This document shows positions 1 through 10,498 of a stretch of 64,000 bases of DNA, one piece after another. The DNA is from Ceriagrion tenellum (lineage: Eukaryota; Arthropoda; Insecta; Odonata; Coenagrionidae): positions 187,364,448 through 187,428,447 of the forward strand of contig OY720632.1 in assembly GCA_963169105.1 (NCBI GenBank), read 5' to 3'. Each line of letters starts with the position of its first letter. The first letter of the stretch is position 1. The notes under the pieces are model-generated. The model was given only the letters and a program-made list of their open reading frames with translations. It made no database searches and was not told the origin of the DNA. The translations under genes were made by a program, and so were the position numbers.

Positions 1-2
1 TA

Positions 3-1694
3 GACGACCTTGCAATCTTCTGCAGGTCGTCCACATTAGCCAGCGTCTCAAGGAAGACTCAGCTAACTGTCACGAAACTCAATGACTGGGCAAAGAGAAA
101 TGGGCTTCGTTTCTCTATTGAGAAAACTGTGTGTGTGCACTTTCACAGATTTAGGGGTATCCATATAGCTCCGCCGTTACGCTTAGGAAGAAGTAACCTT
201 CCTTTCGTGGAATCCGTTCGATTTCTGGGGATGACTTTAGACCGGAGACTGACATGGCAGGAACATATTCGCAATCTGGCCCAGAAATGTCGCCGCGGTC
301 TAAATATTTTACGTATTTTAAGCAACACATCATGGGGCGCAGACCGCACCACCTCGATTTTATTATACCGTTCTCTGATTCGGTCTAAAATAGACTACGG
401 GTGTTTCGTTTACTCTTCTGGACGAGAGTCTTACCTGCGACCGTTAACAACGGTCCACAACGCAGGAATACGGCTAGCCACTGGCGCTTTTAGGACCTCT
501 CCTATCCACAGCCTGTATGTGGACGCAGGGGAGCCGCCGCTGGCTACTCGCAGGCTAATGCTGGCATGTAGCTATGCGTCGAAAATTTTATCAATGACAA
601 AGCACCCATGTTTTAATATCGTTTTTAAACCTAGGTTTTTAGATATTTTTAACAGAAGGACGAGGGCTACCAGGCCGCTAAGTTTTCGGCTTAAAGATTT
701 TATAGACAGTATTGACATATCTCTGCCGGAGGTGTATCCTGTTGGGTATACAAAATACCCACCATGGTCCATACCACGACCAGAGTGCCACACTGAACTG
801 CACAAGCACCAGAAATCTTCTCTAACGTCCCAGGAGTACCAGAGCCTATTTTATGAATTCCTGGATAACCACCCGGACTTTATCCCCGTGTATACGGATG
901 GATCGAAGTCCGGCTCGGCATGTGCTTGTGCAGTGTCCTCTGCGCATCACAAAGTCATAAAGGCGAGGCTCCATCCGTGGTGCAGCATATACAATGCAGA
1001 ATTACTCGCAATTAAGACGGCCTTAGGAAATATAAAAGGCAATTCTGGCACTTTCCTTATCTGTACAGACTCTCTAAGCGCTGTGAAGTCCATTTCAGCC
1101 TATTACCCACTCCACCCTCACGTCCAGGATGTACAATGCGCTCTTCACTCCCTCACCAACAAGGGAATTAAAATCTCCTTTATGTGGGTACCTGGACATG
1201 TGGGAATAGCTGGTAATGAACGCGCAGACAAGGCTGCAAAGGAAGCATTACAGATGCCAGAAATTATGTGGAACACGGTGACTGCGGAGGACCTGAAGGC
1301 TATGTTTCGACGCATTATTTTAGGCAAATGGCAAGAATCGTGGCATGGGATTAATAGCAACAAGCTCCGGACTGTGAAACCGGTAGTATCAGTGTGGCCC
1401 TCTTCCGTCAGGAATACTCGGAGGGAAGAAGTCGCAGTCACACGCCTGAGGATAGGGCACACTGCCCTGACCCACTCATACCTCTTCACAGAAGAGAAGA
1501 GACAACCTTGGTGTGATGAGTGCGACTCCCCACTAAGTGTGCGACACATCCTGACGGAGTGTGATAAATACCGGTCTTCTCGAGGAAAACACAAGGTCAA
1601 CGGTACCTTAGGACACATCCTAGGTGACTCACCCGATTGCCTCACCCGAGTAATTGCTTTTTTAAAAGAAATCAACGTTTTTAATAAATTATAA
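3..1694 (+). CDS. LINE ORF2 C-terminal half (RT palm, RNase H, CCHC)
   Basis: Fragment of the I-like LINE polyprotein. It opens with the RT catalytic residues of motif DDLAIFCRSS and contains thumb sequence (RFLGMTLDRRLTWQEH). A complete RNase H domain follows, with YTDGSKSG, NAELLAIKTAL, CTDSLSAVKS and the final WVPGHVGIAGNERAD carrying the expected acidic residues and histidine. It ends with the C-terminal motif CDECDSPLSVRHILTEC, a CX2CX7HX4C pattern typical of this LINE group. No stop or frameshift interrupts it. The N-terminal endonuclease and RT fingers are absent, so it cannot act alone. Confidence 0.88.
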   Translation, partial: DDLAIFCRSSTLASVSRKTQLTVTKLNDWAKRNGLRFSIEKTVCVHFHRFRGIHIAPPLRLGRSNLPFVESVRFLGMTLDRRLTWQEHIRNLAQKCRRGLNILRILSNTSWGADRTTSILLYRSLIRSKIDYGCFVYSSGRESYLRPLTTVHNAGIRLATGAFRTSPIHSLYVDAGEPPLATRRLMLACSYASKILSMTKHPCFNIVFKPRFLDIFNRRTRATRPLSFRLKDFIDSIDISLPEVYPVGYTKYPPWSIPRPECHTELHKHQKSSLTSQEYQSLFYEFLDNHPDFIPVYTDGSKSGSACACAVSSAHHKVIKARLHPWCSIYNAELLAIKTALGNIKGNSGTFLICTDSLSAVKSISAYYPLHPHVQDVQCALHSLTNKGIKISFMWVPGHVGIAGNERADKAAKEALQMPEIMWNTVTAEDLKAMFRRIILGKWQESWHGINSNKLRTVKPVVSVWPSSVRNTRREEVAVTRLRIGHTALTHSYLFTEEKRQPWCDECDSPLSVRHILTECDKYRSSRGKHKVNGTLGHILGDSPDCLTRVIAFLKEINVFNKL

Positions 1695-1807
1695 ATTTTT
1701 TACATGTATACGCGTTTTATACAAAGCTAGGTCAATTTTATCTCACAACAGTACAAAAGCGATTTCGCTTTAATCACACTAACCTGGTATTACCTATGGA
1801 CGAGAGT

Positions 1808-1838
1808 GGTGCGAAATGACCGCAGTAGTCGACGCACC
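1808..1838 (+). repeat. LINE 3'-end hairpin (copy A)
   Basis: GGTGCG at 1808 pairs with CGCACC at 1833-1838 around a loop containing AAATGACC. The same hairpin lies just before the TAC-type tail of every I-like copy here (about 3208, 14340, 15949, 19299, 29713, 36785, and 51918 and 52191 on the other strand). Recognition by the element's own reverse transcriptase is an inference. Confidence 0.75.
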
Positions 1839-1863
1839 CTTAAAAATAATTCTACTACTACTA

Positions 1864-3270
1864 CAATGCTGGATTGCGGCTGGCCACCGGTGCTTTCAGG
1901 ACAAGTCCGGTTTTGAGCATTTATGCTGACGCCGGAGAGCCACCTCTGTATGTCCGCAGGAACATGCTGATGTGCTCCTACGTGGCAAAACTTTTATCAA
2001 TGACAAAGCATCCATGTTACGATATTGTTTTTAACCCTAGATTTTTAGACAATTTTAATGGACGGAGAAGGGCCACTCGCCCTTTAAGCGTACGTTTTAA
2101 CAATTTTATCGAAGAGAATAATTTCTCTCTTCCAGAAGTATACCCGGTAGGTTATTCCAACCAAGCTCCATGGAATATACCACAGCCAGATATTTACCTT
2201 GAACTGAGCAAGCTACAAAAATCCTCCACCATCGATTCAGAATACCAGGTAATGTTCAAGGAAATGCTGAATTCCCACCCGGATACCATCCCTATATATA
2301 CGGATGGATCCAAGTCCAATTCAGCCTGTGCGTGCGCAGTATACTCCCCTAATCACGGAGTCGTGAAAGCGAAGCTCAGTCCGCTGTGTAGTGTTTACAC
2401 AGCGGAACTGTTCGCTATAAAGATGGCTATCCACGGCATTCATGGCCTTAGTAAATCTTTTATAATCTGCACCGACTCTTTAAGCGCATTGAGAGCAGTT
2501 TCCGACTTTTCCCCACTCAGTCCTATCGTTCAGGATATACATAATGCCCTTCTTTCTCTTAACAAAAAGGGAATAAGAGTAAGCTTTTCATGGGTTCCTG
2601 GGCATGTGGGAATAGACGGAAACGAGAAGGCTGACTCAGCGGCGAAGGAAGCACTGAACGACCTCGGAGCCTTTTCTTTCCTGGTACCGGCAGAGGACCT
2701 TAAGTATACCCAAAAAAATATATGTGCACAGAGGTGGAAGGACTCGTGGAGGAGCCAAATGAATAATAAATTGCGCTGCCTGAAAGCTGATGTGCAGGCG
2801 TGGGCCTCTTCCGTCAGGAGCTGTCGTAGGGAGGAAGTTGTCATCACGCGACTGAGAATAGGGCACTGTGCCCTGACCCACTCATACCTCTTCACCGAAG
2901 AGAAGATCCCACCTCGCTGTGATGAATGCGACTGCCCTCTCAGCGTTCGGCATATCCTGACGGAGTGTGACAAATACCGATGCTTGCGTAGCAGGCTGCA
3001 GTTAGCGGGAGACATGAAGTCGGTCCTAGGCGATGACTCAGTTGTTCTCAACCGCGTTTTATCATTTTTAAATGAAACTGGCCTTTTTAACAGTATTTTA
3101 AGGATGTAAAATTCATTTTAATTTTGGCTAAGAGAACATATTAACAATTTTATTATAATAGCAATGTATGTAACATATATTGTTCTTTTATAAACATGAC
3201 GTGTGGTGGTGCAAAATGACCATGCTGTCGACGCACCCTATAAACATAATACTACTACTACTACTACTAG
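1864..3270 (+). mobile_element. I-like LINE, 5'-truncated (copy C)
   Basis: It begins abruptly in ORF2 directly after the tail of copy A. It continues almost base for base like 35430-36839 (copy E), through the RNase H end, the 3' UTR, the hairpin at 3208-3237 and a (CTA)n tail. This is a classic 5' truncation from incomplete reverse transcription. High identity to copy E indicates a recent common source. Confidence 0.9.
1874..3109 (+). CDS. LINE ORF2 fragment (connector, RNase H, CCHC)
   Basis: 411 codons, open to the natural stop. It carries the connector region after RT, then RNase H (YTDGSKSNSACACAVYS, YTAELFAIKMAI, CTDSLSALRA, WVPGHVGIDGNEKAD) and the terminal CDECDCPLSVRHILTEC zinc-like motif. 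The first ATG is internal to the original polyprotein, so this is a passive remnant rather than a real start. Compared with copy E there are only scattered substitutions, for example TEEK for TDEK. Confidence 0.88.
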   Translation: MRLATGAFRTSPVLSIYADAGEPPLYVRRNMLMCSYVAKLLSMTKHPCYDIVFNPRFLDNFNGRRRATRPLSVRFNNFIEENNFSLPEVYPVGYSNQAPWNIPQPDIYLELSKLQKSSTIDSEYQVMFKEMLNSHPDTIPIYTDGSKSNSACACAVYSPNHGVVKAKLSPLCSVYTAELFAIKMAIHGIHGLSKSFIICTDSLSALRAVSDFSPLSPIVQDIHNALLSLNKKGIRVSFSWVPGHVGIDGNEKADSAAKEALNDLGAFSFLVPAEDLKYTQKNICAQRWKDSWRSQMNNKLRCLKADVQAWASSVRSCRREEVVITRLRIGHCALTHSYLFTEEKIPPRCDECDCPLSVRHILTECDKYRCLRSRLQLAGDMKSVLGDDSVVLNRVLSFLNETGLFNSILRM

Positions 3271-4159
3271 GAGACTTCAACTCACCGTATTACTTGCTGT
3301 TGCGGGTGGTTCGTCGAAGAAGTTTCCTCTTCACGTTTCTCATCATGATGACTGGATTGGTCGGATTCTTGGAGAATATCTTGAATGTGCGAGCTCTATG
3401 CAGAGACGGTGTGGAGTAAGTGAGGAGCGAGCCCTTATATTGGTGTAAGGGCGAGGCTCCGCCCCCATCTTGAGGGGATGACACAAGACGGCAGGAGGAG
3501 GGGGAAGGAGAGGGAGGATGTTTGGAAAAACAGACGCTTGTGGTGGACCCTTACGGCTTGTGATGGAGCATAAGATGCCTTGGATGAGGGTGTTTTGGGG
3601 GGGAGGTTGTTTGGGGGAAGAAAAAGACGGAAGGACGCTAGGAAGGACGCTGAGAAGGAAGTAAAGACGCGGGAAAACTGTTGCGTGGGTTATTAGTCTA
3701 ATGACTGCAGACGCTGGTGCATCGTGATTTAGCAACGTTCTTTTTGTGCTTCGTCTTTTTCTTGTAGCGAGTGCAAGTGGTAGTGGCAAAATCTGTTACA
3801 GCTTTCCTGCTATACGGAAATTATCCGAGTTATTTCTTCTTACGGTGAAAGATAGTGTGTGTGTGTGTGTGGTGTTTATCTACTTGAGAGGCAGAAAAGT
3901 AACTGATCCAAGCGTCGAGATTTGAATCCGAAAAGTGGTTACTCTTTCAGGTGAGTGCTTTAAAGAGCAATTTTTTTTCACATGCACTAGCTCCCCAATC
4001 GTTTTAGATATTTAGCTTTCCAATCGTTTTATTTAGCCATTCCGTTTTGCCTCAAAGATAACACCGAGTGTGGGTTTTAATATTACAGGCAAACGTTGAG
4101 GTTTAAAAAGAAGTGACTTTGCTTTCATCCAAGTGCATTTAAGCTGTTATTTTTCCGGA
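3271..4159. other. Left flank of the virus-like element, no gene seen
   Basis: About 890 bp between the LINE tail and the first virus-like ORF. It is G-rich on this strand around 3480-3640 and has a (GT)n run near 3855-3872. It may contain the left terminal repeat of the Polinton-like element. No matching right repeat is in the window, so the boundary cannot be placed. Confidence 0.4.
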
Positions 4160-5510
4160 ATGGAGTCAATTTTTAAATTTGTGCCAGCGGAGGAGATAAT
4201 CCGTGATTTCCGCGCGGGAGCATATGACACTTCTAGTCTGATGAGCAGTGCTTTGGATGGGCTGGTACACCGGATGTACGAGAAGGGTGAGCAGGTGGAT
4301 ATGGAAACATTAGTAGAGTTCATGAGTGCTGTAAAGGCTTCTGAGGGAAATACGTGTCACACAGGTGTTAACACCGATCTCCCAAGGGCAACTCCTCTGA
4401 ACCCTCCTTTGGTTGCACCAATTGACCACTAAGTTGGCAGTAATCAAACTGTCTCTCCCTTACCTATCGATGAATTTCGTAGCAGCTTAGAGACGCCGCA
4501 GTTACGGCGTATCTCCGAAAATTGTGAAACTTCCCAAAGCGTTCAGTTAACACGGGAGGCAACAAATCTTTCAGGGTTCAGTCCTATAGTTGTAGCGCAT
4601 GCAGGGCTTGATGATGATGTTTTTTCCCGTCATGTACGACCACCACCAGGGTTTGAAAAAAGTACAGCTGGAAATGCATTTCCTACTTTCATCGATGGTT
4701 TAGATGGTTGTCAGTGCGGGGGGCAACATCTTTAGTGAATTAGAGGGCTTTTCGAGTGTGGCTCCGCAAATGTGTAATTCACCGCCAGGTGTTGACACGG
4801 AAGATGGGTTGGTGGACTCACAGCTACTACAAAATGCTTACGAGTTCTTTTTCTCCCGACCCATTGATAGCTTGCCCGATATCCAGGGAGATTTATTCAT
4901 GAATAATGCAGGGGTTGAGAGAGAAGTGAACATGGAAGAAGTTAAGGACGATTCCCCTCAAAGTACGGCTTTATCTTCGGAAGTGCACGACGTTTTAAAC
5001 ATATTGGAGGACTCTCCAAGGGTGGCTCCTCAACTGGGTAATTTGCCAACAAGCGTAGACATGGGGTTTGCATTGGATTCACAAGACCTTCAAAATGCTT
5101 ACGAGTTCATTTTTTCCGAGAATATTGATTTACCCGATATCCAAGGAGATTTATTTCCGGAATGTAATAGCAGAGACGGGATATCCACCGAATGTGGCCC
5201 TAACATTAAACAGATGGAGGGGGCATTATTACAGTTTAGCCAAGAGTTTTGCGCTCTTGAGGGTGACAATAACGTGAGGAAGGTGACCGGGGATGAGCTG
5301 CGGATGGAACTGTCGCCTTTGTTGGACATCAGTATTCCCGATATTCACGTTGCTCCACTCACCCATCAGGAGCCATCGTCATTGTTAGACATTAGTATAC
5401 CCGACATTGGCGTTTCCGCTCTTATACCTTCATTCGCCGTAACCAATGAATCTCGCAACCCTCCAAATCAAATCGGAGGTAATGGAGAAGGAAAATACTT
5501 CACTATTTGA
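4160..5510 (+). pseudogene. Virus-like leader protein with internal repeats (broken)
   Basis: Unrecognised protein lying upstream of the DNA polymerase in the Polinton/adintovirus-like element. One frame starts at ATG 4160 (a second ATG lies at 4133), meets TAA at 4430-4432 and continues open to about 4710. A shift then moves the signal to the frame that is open over 4704-5510. The second half is acidic and repetitive: LQNAYEF...LPDIQGDLF occurs twice about 80 residues apart, and LLDISIPDI occurs twice near the end. There is no signal peptide or membrane segment. It could be a separate early protein or an N-terminal extension of the polymerase. Function unknown. Confidence 0.5.
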
Positions 5511-5559
5511 AGAGAAAACCGGTCTTTCCTCCGAAATTTTAGGCTCTGGGGGAAAGAGG

Positions 5560-8500
5560 TGGAAATTGTATTCAGCAGGCCATCCGAAAAATGTGACCCC
5601 CTTAAGTGGTATACTGATGCTTTTGAAGCTCTGGTAGATACTCTTAAAAGAGGAGTCAATCCTAATTCACGGGTCGGAATGACATCCTGATAGGGACATA
5701 AACATTTCCTACAGGAGATCTGATCAGTTGGATCATGATGTCATTCTGAAGAGAGTGGAGACTAGTGCAATCTAATGAGACCTTCCTTATTGAAGGTATC
5801 ATAAACATATCTTTTTCATGTCGACGTTCCTGTTGGTGGTCGTTCTCACCTGACGACGTTTGACACATTCTGTCGATCCAAGAGATCAATCGTCGTGGTC
5901 GACAACGGTGATAATCTTTGCCTGCCCCGGGCGATATGCTTGGGTATCGCGCGAGATATTGAAACCACTAACACTTTCAAAGTTTTAAGGCAAAGTAAAA
6001 ACTTATTGAAATCGAGAGCCCAACAGCTCTGTAAGGACGCAAACGTGATAATTCCCGATGAAGGAGCAGGAATTGAAGAGATGAAATCTTTTCAAAATGT
6101 ACTACCCGAATTCAAAATAACCGTGTTTGGTGACCGCTGTGGTAGGGAGGTGATTTTTGAGGGCCCATCCTTCACAGTTAAAGGAACGCCAAGAAAATTT
6201 ATTGATTTAATACACGAAGACAGGCACTTTAACCTCATTACGTCTGTGACAGGTACTTTTAACTGCTCATACTATTGCAGGTCATGCCGTCTGCCATATA
6301 ATACAGTTATGGTGCACAAGTGCCCAGCTGAATGCGAAAAATGCCTGACATCTCCTTGCGAGCCTGGTCCAACCATATCTTGTGAGGTGTGCAAGAGGTC
6401 ATTTTACGGGGATGAATGTTTGAGAAAACATTTCTTAAAAAAAGGTGGTGCCAAATCAACGTGTGAAGGTTTTCGCTATTGCGCTTGCTGTTCCACAGTA
6501 TATACCACCCTGAACAGGAAAAAGGCGCATGTATGTGGGGAAACATATTGTCATGTCTGTCATGATTACATGGCTACGGGACATGTTTGTTTCATGAGGG
6601 TGAAAAAGCCTAGAAAAACGCATGAAACCATTTCGTTCGTTTTTTACGACATCGAGTGTACACAAGATGTGGAAATTGAAGGCGTACGAGACACTTTCCA
6701 GCACATCCCTAACCTTCTAATATCGGAGACATGCTGCAATGCCTCTATTGATGGAAATGATTCATCATATTCATGTGCACATTGCGGGCCCCGCAGGAAT
6801 ATTTTCAAAGGCGATAACCCTGTACTAGAATTTATAAATTATTTAAGAAGCCTAGGGGGTAAAAAATTTGAAAACGTTACTTGTGTTGCTCACAATGCCC
6901 GGGGTTATGACAGTAACTTTGTGATAAAATCAATTTTGGAGCGCACAGAATGGAAGCCAGAGGTATTAATGAATGGTGCTAAACTCCTATGTATATCCTT
7001 CAAGGGGTTGCGCTTCATCGACTCCTTAAATTTTATGCCTATGGCTCTTTCTAAAATGCCTGCCGCACTAGGGCTGCCTGCATTCCTGGCGAAGGGTTAC
7101 TTCCCACATTTTTTCAACAGTAACAAAAATGCTGGGTACATTGGTGAACTTCCGGACCCTGAATTCTACGGAATCCATCAGAGGAAAGAAATAAATTTAT
7201 GAGCTGGTAAGAATGCCTGAAGGATCAGGGTTGTGTATTCATTATGCAAGAGGAGATAGAGAATTACTGCATGCAGGACGTGGAGTATGGAGGTATTTCG
7301 GCGCAAATATCTAAAACCGAATACCATTTCATGTATACCTCCTGGAGGGTATCGCTGGGCTGATACTCAGTCCTTTATGGGTGTCCTGTGGTTGCTGGGT
7401 GAAGAAAGAAAACGTAATGTGAAGATAAGACACGCCGGAAACGGAAGTGAAGTAAAGGTTTTGGGAAGAAAGGTAGACGTTTACCACGAAGATGAGAGTC
7501 GTAAGATCGTGTACGAGTTTCACGGGTGTTTCTTTCATGGTTGCCCCTCCTGTTACAAAAAACGCAACGAAGTAATAGGAAACAGTCCCAACGAAACACC
7601 AAGTACCAGGTACGAAAGCACCCAAAGAAAATGTCTTCAATGCGGGAAAACGGATACCATGTAACTGAAATGTGGGAATGTGAGTTTGAACGGGAGGTTA
7701 ACAATAATATTGATTTTTATAACGAACTTAAGAACAATCCTGTAATGGATAAAAGTCCGTTGAACCCGAGAGATGCTTTCTTTCGAGGGAGAACGAATGC
7801 GGTAAAACTGCATTATAAAGTAAACGAAGAGGTGAATGAGAAAATACACTACTATGACGTATGCTCTCTTTACCCCTTCGTAAATAAATATAAGAAATAT
7901 CCCATCGGCCCCGTAAAGATATTTGTCGGAGAAGATTGTCCACCGATAGAGAGCATAGAGGGGCTAGTGAAGTGCTCCGTTTTACCTCCGGTAACATTAT
8001 ACCATCCTGTTCTTCCTGTGTAGGTAAACGGTAAACTCATGTTTCCTCTTTTCCGCTCGTGTGCTTCTAAGGAATCACAAGAAAACTGCCCACATACTTC
8101 TGAGCAAAGGGTGATTACCGGGACATGGGTGAGTGATGAAGTGAAGCTTGCTGTCGAAATGGGTTATGTGCTTATAAAAATATTCGAAGCCTGGCATTAC
8201 GAAGTCACCACTTATGATGCTCAAATCGGAGAAGGAGGTCTATTTGCCCCCTATATTGATTGCTTCCTTTAAATGAAGCAAGAGGCTAGTGGATGGCCTG
8301 CATGGTGTTCTACACAACAGGAAAAATCCACCTACATAGAGTCATTTCATGCCCGAGAAAAGATTAAGCTGGATGAGGATGCTATAAATGTAAACCCTGG
8401 ACTGCGAGCTCTGGCTAAATTAATGCTCAATAGTTTTTGGGGGAAGTTTGGCCAACGGGAAAATTTACCACAGTGCTCGATTGAAAGAAACGGAGACTCC

Positions 8501-9151
8501 CTGTACGATCTAATCACCAATCCAAATGTGGAAGTCTCGAGAATACTCGCCGTAAATGAGGGAACTGTGATCGTCAGTTGGTCTTCTTTGGAGGAATCAC
8601 TGAGGACTTAAGACTCCAAAAACATTGTAGTTGCCTGCTACACCACGGCACATGCCTGCATCGAACTATACAGTTATTTAAGAAAGCTAGATCGTCGTGT
8701 AATTTATTATGACACAGACAGCGTAATATTTAGTCAATTGCCTGGTCAATGGATACCATCAGTGGGGGACTATCTCGGTGATCTGACCAATGAACTGTCA
8801 TCGTACGGGCCGGAGGCATACATCAATGAATTTGTATCGGGTGGTCCTAAAAATTATGCCTACAAGGTGAAGACGGGACCCGACGGCGAAGAGAAGACGG
8901 TATGCAGGGTGAGGGGGTAAAGCATAAATTCTTCGAACGATAACAGGGTCTCGTTCGATTCGTTGAAGTCAATGGTCGTCGAAGAATCTCCACCTGTCAT
9001 CGTGGATTACCCCAAACGAATAGCCAGGAAGAGACCGTTTACAGTCGTGTCGAGACCCGAACATAAGGCATTCAGAGTGGTTTATACCAAGAGGAAAAGA
9101 GTTGAGGGTTTTGACACGTTACCTTACGGTTATAAATGTCCGCGAAGATGA
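5560..9151 (+). pseudogene. Protein-primed family B DNA polymerase, Polinton/adintovirus type (broken)
   Basis: Replicative polymerase of a linear dsDNA virus-like element, expected to copy the genome from a protein primer. The N-terminal part before about 5890 is scrambled by frameshifts. From 5895 a long frame carries a cysteine-rich region (CPAECEKCLTSPCEPG and other CXXC pairs), then the exonuclease motif FVFYDIECTQ and AHNARGYDSNFV. Later blocks show YYDVCSLYPFVNKYKKYP (motif A), LMLNSFWGKFGQ (motif B region) and YYDTDSVIF near 8706 (catalytic motif C). Breaks include stops at about 7200, 8021, 8270, 8609 and 8918, and shifts near 7200-7290 and 7640. Length and motif order fit the family. 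It cannot be functional as read. Confidence 0.85.
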
Positions 9152-9295
9152 GTTGGTCTAAACTGATGTACTCGGATTTAGAGTATTATGTACAGCAGTA
9201 GATACTGACAAAGTACCATAAATTAATTTTTTTTGTAAATATGTGTACATATGTATATTATCAATAGTTATTTATTTTTCCCCTTCGAAAGACTA

Positions 9296-9312
9296 CCACC
9301 TTGACGCGGTGG
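9296..9312. other. Short hairpin in the polymerase-ATPase gap
   Basis: CCACC and GGTGG form a 5-bp stem around a 7-base loop in the only sizeable non-coding gap inside the virus-like cassette (9152-9465). The rest of the gap is AT-rich. It could act in transcript end formation or as a regulatory element; that is inference. Confidence 0.4.
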
Positions 9313-9420
9313 AGGGGCTTACAATGTTCCCACTCTTGAATCATTATGTGAGACGTGAGATGTTTCGGGAATATTGCTATGAGTAGTCTAACTTTTATAT
9401 CTTCCAACGCCCGGTGTTGC

Positions 9421-9427
9421 TATAAAA
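9421..9427 (+). promoter_or_regulatory. TATA box before the ATPase gene cluster
   Basis: TATAAAA lies 45 bp upstream of the ATPase ATG at 9466, so transcription would start only about 10-20 bases before the start codon. This suits a virus-like promoter driving the ATPase and the tightly packed genes after it. Not tested. Confidence 0.45.
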
Positions 9428-9465
9428 CAAGACGAAAGTGTTAGGAGATATCTTTCATTATTAGA

Positions 9466-10176
9466 ATGGATTTAAGACTGAAACATCCGTTTTGTGCTCT
9501 AGTGGCAGGACCGAGTGCCTGTGGTAAGACAGTGTTTACAAGTCGTCTGATTCAATTCAGAAATCAAATGGTCAATGTATCATTTACCGATATAATTTGG
9601 TGTTATTCGGAATGGCAAGACTTTTATGAAACATTAAAACCTCATGGTGTAACTTTTCATGAGGGTTTGCCGGACCTGAAAACTTTTCCATTTAAATCCA
9701 CGGCTACTTTACTAATACTGGATGATCTTATGATAGAAAGCCATGGGAGTGTTGTAATTGATTTATTTTCCAGAGCGAGCCACCATCGAAATATTAGCGT
9801 AGTCCATCTTACACAAAATTTATTTCACCAAGGTAAAGGCGCTCGTGACATATCTTTAAACACACACTACTTAGTTTACTTAAAAAATCCAAGAGACGGA
9901 AGTCAAATTCTGACTTTAGCACGTCAAATTAATCCGAAGAAACCCAAGTTCTTACAAGAGGCTTATGAAGATGCAACAGAAAAGTCACATGGTTATTTAT
10001 TTATCGACTTAAAACAGTCAACTCCTGACTTCTTCCGGTATCGAACAGCGATATTTCCCGATGACGAGGAGCAGTTATTCTATGTTCCTTTAAGTTCCGA
10101 AAAAGTAGATCCTTTTGTATCACTTAAATTGTGTATAATTAAAGAAACTCTGCGACGTCCACATCAGTCAAAATGA
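9466..10176 (+). CDS. A32/FtsK-HerA-type DNA packaging ATPase
   Basis: Predicted genome-packaging ATPase of Polintons, adintoviruses and related dsDNA viruses. The 236-residue frame is uninterrupted. Walker A is AGPSACGKT at residues 14-22 and a Walker B-like LLILDDL lies near residues 82-88. A sensor-like VVHLTQNLFHQG and the downstream arginine-rich stretch fit the A32 subgroup. The start is the first ATG after a TATA box. Its stop codon overlaps the next ATG as ATGA (10173-10176). This is the best preserved gene of the cassette. Packaging as its role follows from the family, not from this sequence. Confidence 0.85.
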   Translation: MDLRLKHPFCALVAGPSACGKTVFTSRLIQFRNQMVNVSFTDIIWCYSEWQDFYETLKPHGVTFHEGLPDLKTFPFKSTATLLILDDLMIESHGSVVIDLFSRASHHRNISVVHLTQNLFHQGKGARDISLNTHYLVYLKNPRDGSQILTLARQINPKKPKFLQEAYEDATEKSHGYLFIDLKQSTPDFFRYRTAIFPDDEEQLFYVPLSSEKVDPFVSLKLCIIKETLRRPHQSK

Positions 10177-10496
10177 CGCAGAGGATAGTGAAACACGCTG
10201 ATATTTTGAGGTATATCGCGCGTTGCAAGCCAGCAGTACGTAAAACGATTCTCAAAGCAGGAGACTCGGATCTGATACGTGTTATTTGTGAAATCGCCGA
10301 CAACACTTTGAAAGGAAACATTAATTTGACCTCAGCAGACAAAAAACGGTTATCGAGGCATCGATCTGTATTACGTAAACTTGCGAACGGAAACGCTTGC
10401 TGGAAAAGGAAGAAAAAAATTATTGTACAGTCGGGAGGATTCATTTTACCCTTATTGCTGCCACTAATCGGGGCTGTACTCTCTAAACTTACTTAA
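10173..10496 (+). CDS. Small basic virus-like protein with hydrophobic C-terminus
   Basis: 107 residues, intact, beginning inside the stop codon of the ATPase. Most of the chain is basic (many Lys and Arg, including KRKKK) and it ends in the hydrophobic stretch GGFILPLLLPLIGAVLSKL, which could insert in a membrane. I recognise similar short ORFs beside the ATPase in arthropod Polinton/adintovirus-like elements. A comparison to small adenoviral core or membrane-active proteins is possible but not shown. Function unknown. Confidence 0.65.
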   Translation: MTQRIVKHADILRYIARCKPAVRKTILKAGDSDLIRVICEIADNTLKGNINLTSADKKRLSRHRSVLRKLANGNACWKRKKKIIVQSGGFILPLLLPLIGAVLSKLT

Positions 10497-10498
10497 GG

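Larger units (their letters stand above)
1..1864 (+). mobile_element. I-like LINE, 5'-truncated or cut by the window edge (copy A)
   Basis: A single frame is open from base 3 to 1694, followed by about 170 bp of 3' UTR. That UTR holds the hairpin GGTGCG...CGCACC at 1808-1838 and a (CTA)n tail ending near 1864. The sequence begins inside the RT catalytic motif, so the upstream part is either outside the window or lost. It is nearly identical to 12537-14395. Its tail runs straight into another truncated LINE. Confidence 0.9.

Noticed and set aside
3270..3300. GDFNSPY reading just after the copy C tail, like an endonuclease GDFN motif
   Set aside because: Nothing before or after it aligns with a LINE endonuclease; four residues are chance.
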